Shown here in pieces: positions 45,442 to 53,519 of a DNA stretch of 64,000 bases (its first letter is position 1; the number at the start of each line of letters is the position of its first letter). Both the position numbers and the translations under genes were made by a program. The DNA is from Agrobacterium larrymoorei. GTDB taxonomy: Bacteria > Pseudomonadota > Alphaproteobacteria > Rhizobiales > Rhizobiaceae. The notes below the pieces were generated by a model. That model did no database searches, was not told the DNA's origin, and saw only the letters and a list, made by a program, of their open reading frames with translations. Location of the stretch: assembly GCF_013322225.1 (NCBI RefSeq), contig NZ_JAAMFB010000031.1:1-64000 (forward strand), given 5' to 3'.

Positions 45442-46515
45442 TCAGGCCATGTGTTGAGAAAGACGGATCACTTCTGCCGGTTTGCGTAGACCGGTTGCGA
45501 CGACGGACACCTTCAGGCGGCCACTGAGGGCACCATTGAAGGTCGCACCAACCACAATGTTTGCATCGGCGTCGACTTCCTCGCGAACGCGCGTTGCGGC
45601 TTCGTCGACATCGAACAGCGTCATATCTTCGCCACCGGAGATCGAAACAAGGAGGCCCTTTGCGCCTTTGACGGACGCTTCGTCAAAAAGTGGGTTGGCA
45701 ATGGCAGCTTCAGCGGCAAATCTGGCGCGGCTTTCACCTGATGCTTCACCCGTGCCCATGACTGCTCGACCCATATCGCGCATAACTGACCTGACATCGG
45801 CAAAGTCGAGGTTGATTAAACCCTCCTTGACGATCAGGTCGATGACCGAGCTGACCCCGGCATAGAGGACGTTATCCGCCATGATGAACGCATCTGCAAA
45901 CGTCGTTTTCGCATCGGCAAGCCGGAACAGGTTCTGGTTTGGAATGACAATCACCGTATCGGCGGCTTCGCTGAGACGTTCGATACCTTCTCTGGCTGTT
46001 CGCATGCGCTGGGTGCCTTCAAAATTGAACGGCATGGTGACAACGCCTACAGTCAGTATGCCAGCTTTGCGGGCCGCATCCGCAATAACGGGCGCAGCAC
46101 CGGTTCCCGTTCCTCCGCCCATGCCTGCGGTCACAAAACACATGTGAGTTCCATGGAGATGGTCCATGATCTCATCAAGGGTTTCTTCCGCAGCAGCATG
46201 GCCAATATCTGCCAGTGAGCCCGCACCAAGACCTTCCGTTACCGTTGGCCCGAGCTGGATGAGCCTTGGCGCTGTCGACATGGACAACGCCTGGGCATCG
46301 GTATTCGCAACGACAAATTCAGCGCCCTCGAGATTTTGCGCGATCATGTTATTGACAGCGTTGCCACCGCCACCTCCCACGCCGATGACGGAGATCCGCG
46401 GTTTAAGGTGCATAATGGCGTGGGGTGAAGCGAAGGTCGTTTGTTCCATAGCGGGGAGCGTCCTAGTGGAGACTTTGTTTAAAGGTGGCCATGCGAGGGT
46501 GGTCGGTTCATTCAT
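45442..46515 (-). CDS. ftsZ: FtsZ paralogue lacking the C-terminal linker and tail peptide
   Basis: A 357-aa tubulin-like GTPase. It has [28 protein letters not shown]4 tubulin signature GGGTGTG (133-139), [20 protein letters not shown] and NQNLFRLA. The T7 synergy loop NLDFAD (235-240) keeps its acidic catalytic residues, so GTP hydrolysis looks possible. The protein ends about 14 residues after the globular domain ([21 protein letters not shown]). The long linker and the conserved C-terminal peptide that binds FtsA/ZipA/MinC are absent. The start ATG 46515 overlaps the ketosynthase stop (ATGA). Rhizobiaceae carry such short paralogues beside the true divisome ftsZ. Confidence 0.95.
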   Translation of the reverse strand: MNEPTTLAWPPLNKVSTRTLPAMEQTTFASPHAIMHLKPRISVIGVGGGGGNAVNNMIAQNLEGAEFVVANTDAQALSMSTAPRLIQLGPTVTEGLGAGSLADIGHAAAEETLDEIMDHLHGTHMCFVTAGMGGGTGTGAAPVIADAARKAGILTVGVVTMPFNFEGTQRMRTAREGIERLSEAADTVIVIPNQNLFRLADAKTTFADAFIMADNVLYAGVSSVIDLIVKEGLINLDFADVRSVMRDMGRAVMGTGEASGESRARFAAEAAIANPLFDEASVKGAKGLLVSISGGEDMTLFDVDEAATRVREEVDADANIVVGATFNGALSGRLKVSVVATGLRKPAEVIRLSQHMA

Positions 46516-47798
46516 GGCGTAAGACTGCCTCTCTCCGACCATCGTTTAAACACCGCACTGGCATTGACACCACCAAAGCCAAAGCCATTGGAGATCGCGT
46601 ATTCCGTATCAAGCGGACGAGCCATATTCGCAACCAGGTCGATGCCATCGGCTTCCGGATCAGGTGAGTCAAGATTCAAAGTCGGGGGTGCGATTTGGTG
46701 TTTGAGCGCCAGGATCGTAAAAATCGCCTCGAGACCACCTGCGGCGCCGAGCAGGTGCCCGGTTGCCGATTTTGTTCCGCTAACGGCGATCGACTTACTC
46801 TCCCCGAACAGGCCTTTGATGGCTCTGATTTCACCGAGGTCTCCAACCGGGGTAGAGGTCGCGTGTGCGTTCAGATGTCCGATCTTGTCGGGTGAAATGC
46901 CTGCTTGGGCGATGGCGATCTGCATCGCCCGGCGGGCGCCGCTTCCATCTTCCGGGCCAGAGGTAATGTGATGGGCGTCCGCTGTCGTGCCGTATCCGAC
47001 GAGTTCCGCAATCGGCGTCGCCCCGCGGGCGAGCGCGTGGCTGAGGGTCTCGATGACGAGAATGCCTGCACCTTCACCCATCACAAAGCCGTCGCGGGAT
47101 GCATCGAACGGGCGTGAGGCTTCAGCTGGATTGTCATTGAAGCCAGTCGAGAGCGATCTTGCTGCTGCAAAGCCACCAAGGCTGACAATATTCATGCAGG
47201 CCTCGGCTCCGCCACACACGGCAATGTCGGCTTCGTTCGACCTGATCAGCCGTGCGGCATCGCCGATCGCCTGAATGCCAGCAGCGCATGCAGTGACCGG
47301 TGCTCCAAGCGGTCCTTTAAAGCCGTGGCGGATGGAAACCTGTCCTGCTGCAAGATTGACGAGAAAGGAAGGAATGGTGAAAGGCGAGAGACGACGGACG
47401 CCACGCCCATCGACCGTGCGAACAGCATCCGTGATTGCAGGAAAGCCCCCAACACCTGACGCGATGATCGTCGCTGTTCTCAGTTTTTCGTCTTCGGTAA
47501 CTGGTTTCCAGTTCGCTTGAGCCAGAGCCTCTTCTGCCGCTGCCAGCGCAAATATGATGAAACGGTCAACCTTGCGCTGGTCCTTCGGGGCAAGGATATT
47601 GTCTGGATCAAAGCCTCCATCCGGGTCCTCATCCAAAGATGGGACGACACCTCCCGCTTTAGATGGCAGATCGCCGACAATGTCGTCACTCAGTCGTCGT
47701 ATTCCGCTTTTGCCTTCCAGGAGCTGAGACCAAGACGTTTCAACATTTGTACCAAGGGGGCTGACTGCACCCATTCCCGTGACAACGATACGACGCAT
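46512..47798 (-). CDS. fabF: Beta-ketoacyl-ACP synthase, KAS II type (FabF-like)
   Basis: A 428-aa thiolase-fold condensing enzyme that extends acyl-ACP with malonyl-ACP. The catalytic triad is visible: Cys171 in VTACAAGIQ, His311 in [12 protein letters not shown] and His347 in [13 protein letters not shown]. The N-terminus [16 protein letters not shown] and late [14 protein letters not shown] are standard. The full Cys-His-His set suggests an active enzyme. No acyl carrier protein, ketoreductase or other pathway gene is next to it. The stop overlaps the ftsZ-like start by four bases, so the two are translated together. A second methionine upstream (47810) is possible but not family-like. Confidence 0.93.
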   Translation of the reverse strand: MRRIVVTGMGAVSPLGTNVETSWSQLLEGKSGIRRLSDDIVGDLPSKAGGVVPSLDEDPDGGFDPDNILAPKDQRKVDRFIIFALAAAEEALAQANWKPVTEDEKLRTATIIASGVGGFPAITDAVRTVDGRGVRRLSPFTIPSFLVNLAAGQVSIRHGFKGPLGAPVTACAAGIQAIGDAARLIRSNEADIAVCGGAEACMNIVSLGGFAAARSLSTGFNDNPAEASRPFDASRDGFVMGEGAGILVIETLSHALARGATPIAELVGYGTTADAHHITSGPEDGSGARRAMQIAIAQAGISPDKIGHLNAHATSTPVGDLGEIRAIKGLFGESKSIAVSGTKSATGHLLGAAGGLEAIFTILALKHQIAPPTLNLDSPDPEADGIDLVANMARPLDTEYAISNGFGFGGVNASAVFKRWSERGSLTP

Positions 47799-47965
47799 TT
47801 GTATTTCCACCTGTCAGTTATCAGAAAATTGGCATGCCTTCGGCGTCCGACCAAAAACCCAGTCGTGAACTTGGAACATGCGGTTTTCGCTATTTTTCAG
47901 ATACGGTCGTGACTTCAACTAGAGCTGCGCCCAGCTATCGCTAACCGCGTATGAAAAGCCGTCCG

Positions 47966-48550
47966 TTAGGCGCTGCCATCGCGGCCAGCTACCCGCCGGA
48001 CCTCGCTCGCGGCTGCATCAAGGACATCCGACGACAATTGTTCATCATCAATGATTCTGGACAGCGTTACTGCACCGACCATCATCGACAATATTGCCAT
48101 GGCTTTTTCACTGCGCCCTGTTTCGTCACCCTCGCCGATCATTTCTTCAAGCACCTCGAAATGCGCTTTGACGCCATCCTCAAACGGGCGTCGAACTTCA
48201 GAAGTCTGACGCGCTGCATCGGATCCGAGAGCAACAAGCGGGCATCCTTCCGCCTTTTCGTCGCTGTGATTCTGCGACAGGTAAAACCCTATAACCGCTT
48301 CCAAAGGATCTGACTCAGTGGCGGCCGCGGACCACCGGCGGGTCGCGCTTTCAAGCGCGCGCCGCGAAGCCAGTGCAGCAAGATCCTCCTTGGACGCAAA
48401 CTGCTTGTAGAATCCTCCCTGGGTCAGGCCTGCACCACTCATCAGGTCTTTCAGCCCGATGCCATCGAAACCGTGCTCTCGAAACAGCCGGCTGGCGACG
48501 GTGATCACCCGCTCCCTGTTTTCTCCTGCCTGTACGCGGCTCACTCGCAT
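47966..48550 (-). CDS. TetR-family transcriptional regulator
   Basis: A 194-aa regulator. The N-terminal helix-turn-helix is RERVITVASRLFREHGFDGIGLKDLMSGAGLTQGGFYKQFASKEDLAALA, and a TetR_C-type ligand domain follows (GCPLVALGSDAARQTSEVRRPFEDGVKAHF). It lies upstream of fabF-ftsZ on the same strand with 167 bp between, and a perfect palindrome lies just ahead of its own start. It may control itself, the fabF-ftsZ pair and the MATE exporter, whose upstream DNA has a similar site. Confidence 0.92.
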   Translation of the reverse strand: MRVSRVQAGENRERVITVASRLFREHGFDGIGLKDLMSGAGLTQGGFYKQFASKEDLAALASRRALESATRRWSAAATESDPLEAVIGFYLSQNHSDEKAEGCPLVALGSDAARQTSEVRRPFEDGVKAHFEVLEEMIGEGDETGRSEKAMAILSMMVGAVTLSRIIDDEQLSSDVLDAAASEVRRVAGRDGSA

Positions 48551-48562
48551 GTGGACCTCCTT

Positions 48563-48584
48563 ATAGATTTCATGTGAAATCTAT
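48563..48584 (-). promoter_or_regulatory. Perfect 22-bp palindrome upstream of the TetR gene
   Basis: Ten-base arms ATAGATTTCA / TGAAATCTAT are perfectly inverted around TG, 13 bp ahead of the TetR start codon. The length and symmetry are typical of a TetR dimer operator. The outer ATAGAT/ATCTAT arms with 10-bp spacing recur at 45209-45230. Confidence 0.75.
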
Positions 48585-48643
48585 ATGTCTTTTAGAGTTA
48601 GAGTGCAATCTAATAGTTTCAAGCGTGGCTTCGTCAGGCCATA

Positions 48644-49360
48644 TCAATGGCTTCGAGCACCGCCGTTGCATGCGATGAATGCCCGAATTGACGAAGCACA
48701 ATCCTCAATGGCAGTCTGGAAGAGAAAGTGTGGTGCGTCTATTACTTTAACCTCTAGCCTCTGCGCAATCGCCCTTAAATTTGTTGCCATGGTTTTCGGT
48801 ATCAGCCGATCTCGGGATGCTTGCAGATAGAGGACCGGCTGTTCGATTGCGGCACCATTTCCGAGAAGGTCTACGTCCAGAGCTTCACCCGCCCGTGCCG
48901 CAAGAACCCGCGGAGCAACCGAGGCAAGCGCCTTCCGCAATTTCTCGCGTCGTTGCGGGGTAGAATCTTCACCAAGCAGGATGCTCGAAAGCAGGTGGCG
49001 CGGAACTATATCTGGCGAGATTGCCGCGGATAATAACTTGAGGATTGGTTTGAAAGGAAGATCGAGTCGCCCGAACGACGCTGCCAAGACGACCGCCTTC
49101 ACCTTTTTTGGCTCTATTTGTGCAAGACGCAGTGCTACCGGCCCGGAGAATGATTCACCTACGACAAAAACGTCACCGACCGGAAGCTGGTCCCGTGCGA
49201 GTTGCGCCAGAGCATCATAATTCAGGAAGACATTGCCGGGATACGATATGATCTGAACATCGATGGTCGCGCTGAGTTCATCGGCAATATCTTGCAGCAT
49301 TATGCCAGTGCCATCCAGGCCGGGCAGCAAGATCAGCGTCCCATCAATCTTCCCTACCAT
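48644..49360 (-). CDS. Alpha/beta hydrolase
   Basis: A 238-aa cytoplasmic hydrolase. It starts LILLPGLDGTGIMLQDIADEL, with nucleophile elbow VVGESFSGPVALRLA (catalytic Ser). The acid region is VLYLQASRDRLIP and a catalytic His lies in VIDAPHFLFQT. No signal peptide is evident. It lies upstream of the TetR gene on the same strand and downstream of a LysR gene. The substrate is unknown. Confidence 0.87.
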   Translation of the reverse strand: MVGKIDGTLILLPGLDGTGIMLQDIADELSATIDVQIISYPGNVFLNYDALAQLARDQLPVGDVFVVGESFSGPVALRLAQIEPKKVKAVVLAASFGRLDLPFKPILKLLSAAISPDIVPRHLLSSILLGEDSTPQRREKLRKALASVAPRVLAARAGEALDVDLLGNGAAIEQPVLYLQASRDRLIPKTMATNLRAIAQRLEVKVIDAPHFLFQTAIEDCASSIRAFIACNGGARSH

Positions 49361-49387
49361 GAGAGCCGTGCTCCTGTGACGCGGTAA

Positions 49388-50317
49388 TTAGCTTTGGTTT
49401 GCCTGTTCACGACCGGCTGCTTTCGAGATGATGGTTCTGAGCCAGTGGTGCGCGGGGTCTTGTGTTCTTCTGCTGTGCCATATTTGTGTGAACGGGAAAG
49501 ACGCTATTTCGAACGGTGGGTCGAACATGCGGACGTTTTGTCCCAACTCACACGCGTCCAATGCCCGTCGAGCAACGGTCAGGACCAGATCCGTATCAAC
49601 GACCAGACGCGCAGCCAAGCCCCAGTGCGGAAGGGTCGTCGCCACACGTCTCGCGCGCCCGATCTTGGAAAGCTCGATATCGATCTCGCTTGGCGTTCCT
49701 TCCTCCATGGTCACCAGAATATGAGGGTGATCCAGATATTGATCCAGACTGAGAGACGTCTTCTGTCGAAGTGTGTCCACGGAAGCAAGACACGAAAATC
49801 GCTCTTCGAACAGCAGCATCTTCTCCATCTCTGGCGTACAGTCTGGAAAAACGCCAAGAGCGAGATCGACTTCCCCTTCCAGCACCTGCCGCATCATCGC
49901 CTGACGACCTGAGTGAGTGACGACAATGTCGATGCCAGGCGCCTCTGTCCTGATAAGACGGGTCATCGCAGGGAGAATGACGGAAGAGCCATAATCCGAC
50001 ATTGCTATATGGAACTGCCGAAACTCGCTCGCGGCATCAAACTGCGCTGGGCCAATAACCGTTCTGACTTGCTGCAACGTCGTTTTCAGGATCGGTGAAA
50101 GATATCTGGCCTTCGATGTCAAAACGAGAGAACCGTTTTTTCTGGCCAGAAGCGGGTCATCAAACAGAATTCGCAGTCTCGCGAGCGCGTGGCTGACCGC
50201 TGGCTGACTCATGCCGAGCCGCAAAGAGGCTCTGGACACATGTTGTTCGGTCAAAAGTGCGTCCAATACCACGAGTAGATTGAGATCGACGTTTCGAAGA
50301 TTATTCGCTTGATTCAT
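49388..50317 (-). CDS. LysR-family transcriptional regulator (NodD/NahR-like group)
   Basis: A 309-aa regulator. The helix-turn-helix NLRNVDLNLLVVLDALLTEQHVSRASLRLGMSQPAVSHALARLRILFDDPLLAR is typical of the NodD/NahR/LinR group, followed by an effector domain (FHIAMSDYGSSVILPAMTRLI; GEVDLALGVFPD). The start ATG 50317 fits the family start; a longer frame to 50377 crosses the operator-like palindrome. It is divergent from a small DMT-type transporter and an azoreductase, which are the likely targets. Confidence 0.92.
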   Translation of the reverse strand: MNQANNLRNVDLNLLVVLDALLTEQHVSRASLRLGMSQPAVSHALARLRILFDDPLLARKNGSLVLTSKARYLSPILKTTLQQVRTVIGPAQFDAASEFRQFHIAMSDYGSSVILPAMTRLIRTEAPGIDIVVTHSGRQAMMRQVLEGEVDLALGVFPDCTPEMEKMLLFEERFSCLASVDTLRQKTSLSLDQYLDHPHILVTMEEGTPSEIDIELSKIGRARRVATTLPHWGLAARLVVDTDLVLTVARRALDACELGQNVRMFDPPFEIASFPFTQIWHSRRTQDPAHHWLRTIISKAAGREQANQS

Positions 50318-50333
50318 GATCGGGATGATATTT

Positions 50334-50349
50334 CGGAATTTCCATTCCG
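50334..50349 (+). promoter_or_regulatory. Palindrome CGGAAT-TTCC-ATTCCG between LysR and transporter genes
   Basis: A perfect six-base inverted repeat with four-base spacing lies 17-32 bp upstream of the LysR start and about 44 bp upstream of the divergent transporter start. Its position fits a LysR regulatory site shared by both promoters. Confidence 0.5.
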
Positions 50350-50392
50350 TAAATGGATAGTTCATTGATTGGCCCAAGGAGGCCGATCAGCC

Positions 50393-50863
50393 ATGAACAA
50401 TTTCTATTTTCTCACAGCAGCGATCATCACGGGTGCAGCCGTGCCTTTTCAAGCGGGGGCAAACGCTGCGCTTGGCCGTTCACTGTCCCATCCCCTGTGG
50501 GGCACTGCCATTTCGCTTTGTGTCAGTCTTTTATGCATCATTCCCGTCATGCTCGCAGCACGGGTACCCCTTCCGACACTTGTCCCCGCCCTTCAGGCTC
50601 CCAACTGGATCTGGATTGGTGGTGTGGTTGGGGTCATCTACGTCACTGGCGCGCTCATGATCGCACCGAAGCTCGGCGCGGCGACATTCATCATTGCGGT
50701 AATTGTCGGCCAAATGATCGCGTCAGCCACAATCGACGCGTTTGGATTGATGGGCTTTCCCAAGCAGGCTCTCAGCGCATCGCGTCTGATTGGTCTCGTC
50801 GTCGTTGTGGTCGGCATCTGCATCATGCAAATCCCCGCAGTTTTTGGAAATCAGAAAATTTAG
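50393..50863 (+). CDS. Small DMT-type membrane transporter (DUF606/YdcZ-like)
   Basis: A 156-aa integral membrane protein with about five hydrophobic segments: FLTAAIITGAAVPFQAGANAALG, WGTAISLCVSLLCIIPVMLAA, WIWIGGVVGVIYVTGALMIAP, FIIAVIVGQMIASATID and LIGLVVVVVGICIMQIP. The pattern FQAGANAALGRSLSHPLWGTAIS is typical of the DUF606 half-size drug/metabolite transporter group. The start ATG 50393 is preceded by AAGGAGG. An azoreductase gene follows after 25 bp. Confidence 0.85.
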   Translation: MNNFYFLTAAIITGAAVPFQAGANAALGRSLSHPLWGTAISLCVSLLCIIPVMLAARVPLPTLVPALQAPNWIWIGGVVGVIYVTGALMIAPKLGAATFIIAVIVGQMIASATIDAFGLMGFPKQALSASRLIGLVVVVVGICIMQIPAVFGNQKI

Positions 50864-50888
50864 CAATCAGCAAACTGAGGCATAACGC

Positions 50889-51446
50889 ATGAACATCTTA
50901 CATATCGACAGCAGCATTTCTGGTGTCACATCAGTCAGCAGAACGCTATCAAAAGAAACTGTTGCTCGTCTGGTCAGCATCCACCCTTACGCCAAGGTTA
51001 GTCACCGGGATCTCGTTCTCGACCCTCCGTCTCACTTTGTCGGTGCCGATGATGCGATTTCAGGCCAAACGCTTCTACAGGAGTTTCTCGATGCCGATGT
51101 CGTTGTCATCGGCGTAGCCTTTTACAATCTTAGCATTCCGAGCCAGCTTAAGGCATGGATCGATAGGATCATCGTGTCTGGCAAGACCTTCCGGTATGGC
51201 GAGGCTGGTGCCGAAGGGCTGGTCGGCGACAAGCGAGTTGTAATCGCTCTCGCACGCGGTGGGAAGTACCGGTCAGAGGGCAGCTTGGCCGCTTCGGAGC
51301 ATGCTGAAACCTATCTTAAGTCCATTTTCCAGTTCATCGGTGTTATCGATATTGACGTCATCGTCGCGGAAGGCATTTCAATGGGCGAGGGCGAACGCGA
51401 GGCCGCAACGCAATCTGCGCTCAATCAAATCGCCAATCTCTCCTGA
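50889..51446 (+). CDS. azoR: FMN-dependent NADH-azoreductase-like flavodoxin-fold protein
   Basis: A 185-aa flavoprotein. It starts MNILHIDSSISGVTSVSRTLS (phosphate loop for FMN), followed by DADVVVIGVAFYNLSIPSQLKAWIDRIIVSGKTFRY and KRVVIALARGGKY, as in AzoR quinone/azo reductases. It is probably co-transcribed with the transporter upstream and regulated by the divergent LysR. Its 3' end overlaps the converging YdcF-like gene by 69 bp. Confidence 0.9.
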   Translation: MNILHIDSSISGVTSVSRTLSKETVARLVSIHPYAKVSHRDLVLDPPSHFVGADDAISGQTLLQEFLDADVVVIGVAFYNLSIPSQLKAWIDRIIVSGKTFRYGEAGAEGLVGDKRVVIALARGGKYRSEGSLAASEHAETYLKSIFQFIGVIDIDVIVAEGISMGEGEREAATQSALNQIANLS

Positions 51447-52079
51447 CGCGTTTCTCGCAAAACTGTGCAAGGCTTGTCGGTGAAGACATGCTTGGTTGTC
51501 ACGGGGCTGATTGGTCGAATCCATTCGTAATCCGTAGGCAATGAGAGCGGGTATCTCTCGAAGGGTAGAATAAAAGTCGCGTAACTCGAAATAAGGTGCG
51601 TAAGCTGAGCCGACTTTCTCGAAGCCGGCTTGGCGAAAGGCCATTTTCGACCGGGTGAGATGGAAGAACTGGGAAACGACGATTGCAGTATCCATGTCCT
51701 TCTCACGCAGAATCCGGGTGACATTGTCTGCCGTTGCACGCGTGGTTGCACCGAACTCGTCCAAAAGGATTTGGTTCGCCGGTATGCCTTCTTTGACCAG
51801 ATAGTCACGCATCACCAACGCTTCACTGAAGCCTTCTTTACCCGTTCCTCCACTGACAACGATGAATGATATTTGGCCATTCTCAAAAAGTGCTCTTGAG
51901 CGATCCAGCCGCGCTCTCAGTCTCGGAGATGGAGTTCCATCCGTTTCGACCTTTGAACCGAGCACCACCCCCGCATCCGCGTTCGCTGTACGCTCAATAA
52001 GGCCATCGACCGCGATGAGCGTTGAGACCATCACCATAAGAAAAACTGCGGAGACTAGAACCGTGAGTATTGATTTCAT
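51378..52079 (-). CDS. YdcF-family (DUF218) protein with N-terminal membrane anchor
   Basis: A 233-aa protein with a signal/anchor segment ILTVLVSAVFLMVMVSTLIAV. The DUF218 core follows: AGVVLGSKVETDGTPSPRLRARLDRSRALFENGQISFIVVSGGTGKEGFSEALVMRDYLV, DEFGATTRATADNVT, IVVSQFFHLTRSKMAFRQAG. YdcF-like proteins bind adenosyl-type ligands or act in envelope metabolism, and the function is poorly known. The 3' part beyond RLMDSTNQ-like residues overlaps azoR on the other strand and may be an extension. It lies 15 bp after a LysR gene in the same direction. Confidence 0.85.
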   Translation of the reverse strand: MKSILTVLVSAVFLMVMVSTLIAVDGLIERTANADAGVVLGSKVETDGTPSPRLRARLDRSRALFENGQISFIVVSGGTGKEGFSEALVMRDYLVKEGIPANQILLDEFGATTRATADNVTRILREKDMDTAIVVSQFFHLTRSKMAFRQAGFEKVGSAYAPYFELRDFYSTLREIPALIAYGLRMDSTNQPRDNQACLHRQALHSFARNASGEIGDLIERRLRCGLAFALAH

Positions 52080-52094
52080 TCGATCTCCTGAACG

Positions 52095-52958
52095 TCAAAA
52101 GGAACGAACCGCTTCAAATTCATTTTTCAGAAATCTTGCGAATTCTTCTGCCAACAATGTTGGTGTCGCCCCAAGGAAGACACCAAAGTCCGCACGCGGA
52201 GCCTCTGGTAGACCAAAACGGTGGCCGACGGTTTGGCAGTCGGAGGTGAGTGTTTCGGGAAATAGAATGCCCATCCCCAAACCTGCGCGTAGCGCTGCGA
52301 TCATGGCGGGTAGCGTCTTGACCCGACATCCCACGCACCACGAGATATTATGTTCCGCAAGCGACGAAATCATCCGGTCCTGCCAGGAACAAGTCGTATC
52401 AAAAAGTACGAGAGGCAAAGGCTTCGCCTCATCGACTTCCATCAATCTGCTCGCGCTCCACACAAGCTGGTGAGAAATGTGACTGCGTGGCGGAGTAGCA
52501 AAGCTGGAGGGGTCCGCGATGACCAAGTCGCAGCGACCGTCATTCAAATGCCGTGCGAGGTCGCTCGAATATGACGAAATAAGTTCCAATTCCGCAAGCG
52601 GATGATTTTGCCGAAACTGCGCGAGGATGAGTGGCAGGCGGGTAACAGCGAGATCTTCGAAGATGCCTAATCGTAGTCGTCCAGACAGACGTTTATCGGT
52701 CAGCCCCCGCTGCATGTCCTCGGTAAGCGCCAGAATCCTGCGAGCATAGCCGAGAAAATCTTCTCCGTCGCTGGTGAGGGCGACACCGCGGGGAGAGCGC
52801 TCGAAAAGCTTTACGCCTAAATCCCGCTCGATCTTTTGTAGCTGCATGCTGATCGCGGCCTGCGTTCTGGCAAGGCTATCGGTCGCTTTACTGACTGCGC
52901 CGACTTCGGCGACGGCCACGAAAACTCTGAGCGCGCGGATATCAAATGTCACATCCAT
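52095..52958 (-). CDS. LysR-family transcriptional regulator
   Basis: A 287-aa regulator. The helix-turn-helix is IRALRVFVAVAEVGAVSKATDSLARTQAAISMQLQKIERDLGVKLFER and the effector domain is GRLRLGIFEDLAVTRLPLILAQF, ending GVFLGATPTLLAEEFARFLKNEF. It is divergent from the RidA/aminotransferase operon, with an 18-bp palindrome between, and is the probable regulator of that operon. The YdcF-like gene is downstream in the same direction. Confidence 0.92.
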   Translation of the reverse strand: MDVTFDIRALRVFVAVAEVGAVSKATDSLARTQAAISMQLQKIERDLGVKLFERSPRGVALTSDGEDFLGYARRILALTEDMQRGLTDKRLSGRLRLGIFEDLAVTRLPLILAQFRQNHPLAELELISSYSSDLARHLNDGRCDLVIADPSSFATPPRSHISHQLVWSASRLMEVDEAKPLPLVLFDTTCSWQDRMISSLAEHNISWCVGCRVKTLPAMIAALRAGLGMGILFPETLTSDCQTVGHRFGLPEAPRADFGVFLGATPTLLAEEFARFLKNEFEAVRSF

Positions 52959-52965
52959 AAGAAAA

Positions 52966-52983
52966 ACTTATATTGAAATAAGT
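52966..52983 (+). promoter_or_regulatory. Palindrome ACTTAT-ATTGAA-ATAAGT between LysR and RidA genes
   Basis: A perfect six-base inverted repeat with six-base spacing begins 8 bp upstream of the LysR start codon and lies about 67 bp before the RidA start. It fits a LysR autoregulatory and activation site (T-N11-A type symmetry). Confidence 0.55.
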
Positions 52984-53049
52984 ATTATAAGGATATCTTT
53001 GCGATGTGGTGTTTGGCAAGAGGGGGACGATTGTTCAGGAGATTAGTTT

Positions 53050-53511
53050 ATGGATTACAGAGCTCGCCTTGAGGCTTGTGGTGTCAGCTGGCCAGAGTTG
53101 TCACGGCCCAACCTGCCATTTGTCCCCGCGCACATTGTCGGTGACTTCCTTTACGTATCGGGGCAAATTCCCGAGGTGGGAAGCGAGATTGCTGCAATCG
53201 GAAAGATTGGCGCTGAAGTCGATGCGGAAGCCGGATTGCAGAGCGCCCGTATCTGCGCGGCAAACGTCATTTACTGGGCGCACCACGCTCTGGGTGGCGA
53301 CTTGGACCGTGTGGTCAAGGTCGCAAAACTGACGATTTTTGTGAACGCCCTCCCTGGGTTTGCGGGATTTTCGCAAGTCGGCAATGGCGCATCCGAAGTT
53401 ATGAACGCGGTATTCGGTGATCGTGGTGAGCATGCCCGTTCAGCCGTTGGCATGGCTGGGCTGCCGGCAAACGTACCTGTCGAGGTCGAAGCCGTTTTTC
53501 AAGTCAGGTAG
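53050..53511 (+). CDS. RidA/YjgF-family imine/enamine deaminase-like protein
   Basis: A 153-aa cytoplasmic protein of the YjgF/YER057c/UK114 fold. It has FVPAHIVGDFLYVSGQIPEVG, ARICAANVIYWAHHALGGDLDRVVKVAKLTIFVNALPGF and a late ARSAVGMAGLPANVPVEVEAVFQV, where the Arg of ARSAVG-type motifs binds the substrate carboxylate. RidA removes reactive enamines made by PLP enzymes. A PLP aminotransferase-fold gene follows after 8 bp, which fits that role. Confidence 0.92.
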   Translation: MDYRARLEACGVSWPELSRPNLPFVPAHIVGDFLYVSGQIPEVGSEIAAIGKIGAEVDAEAGLQSARICAANVIYWAHHALGGDLDRVVKVAKLTIFVNALPGFAGFSQVGNGASEVMNAVFGDRGEHARSAVGMAGLPANVPVEVEAVFQVR

Positions 53512-53519
53512 TTTTTAAA

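Noticed and set aside
45442-46515. The main cell-division ftsZ
   Set aside because: The C-terminal linker and conserved tail peptide are missing and no ftsQ/ftsA or cell-wall synthesis genes are nearby, so it is called a paralogue.
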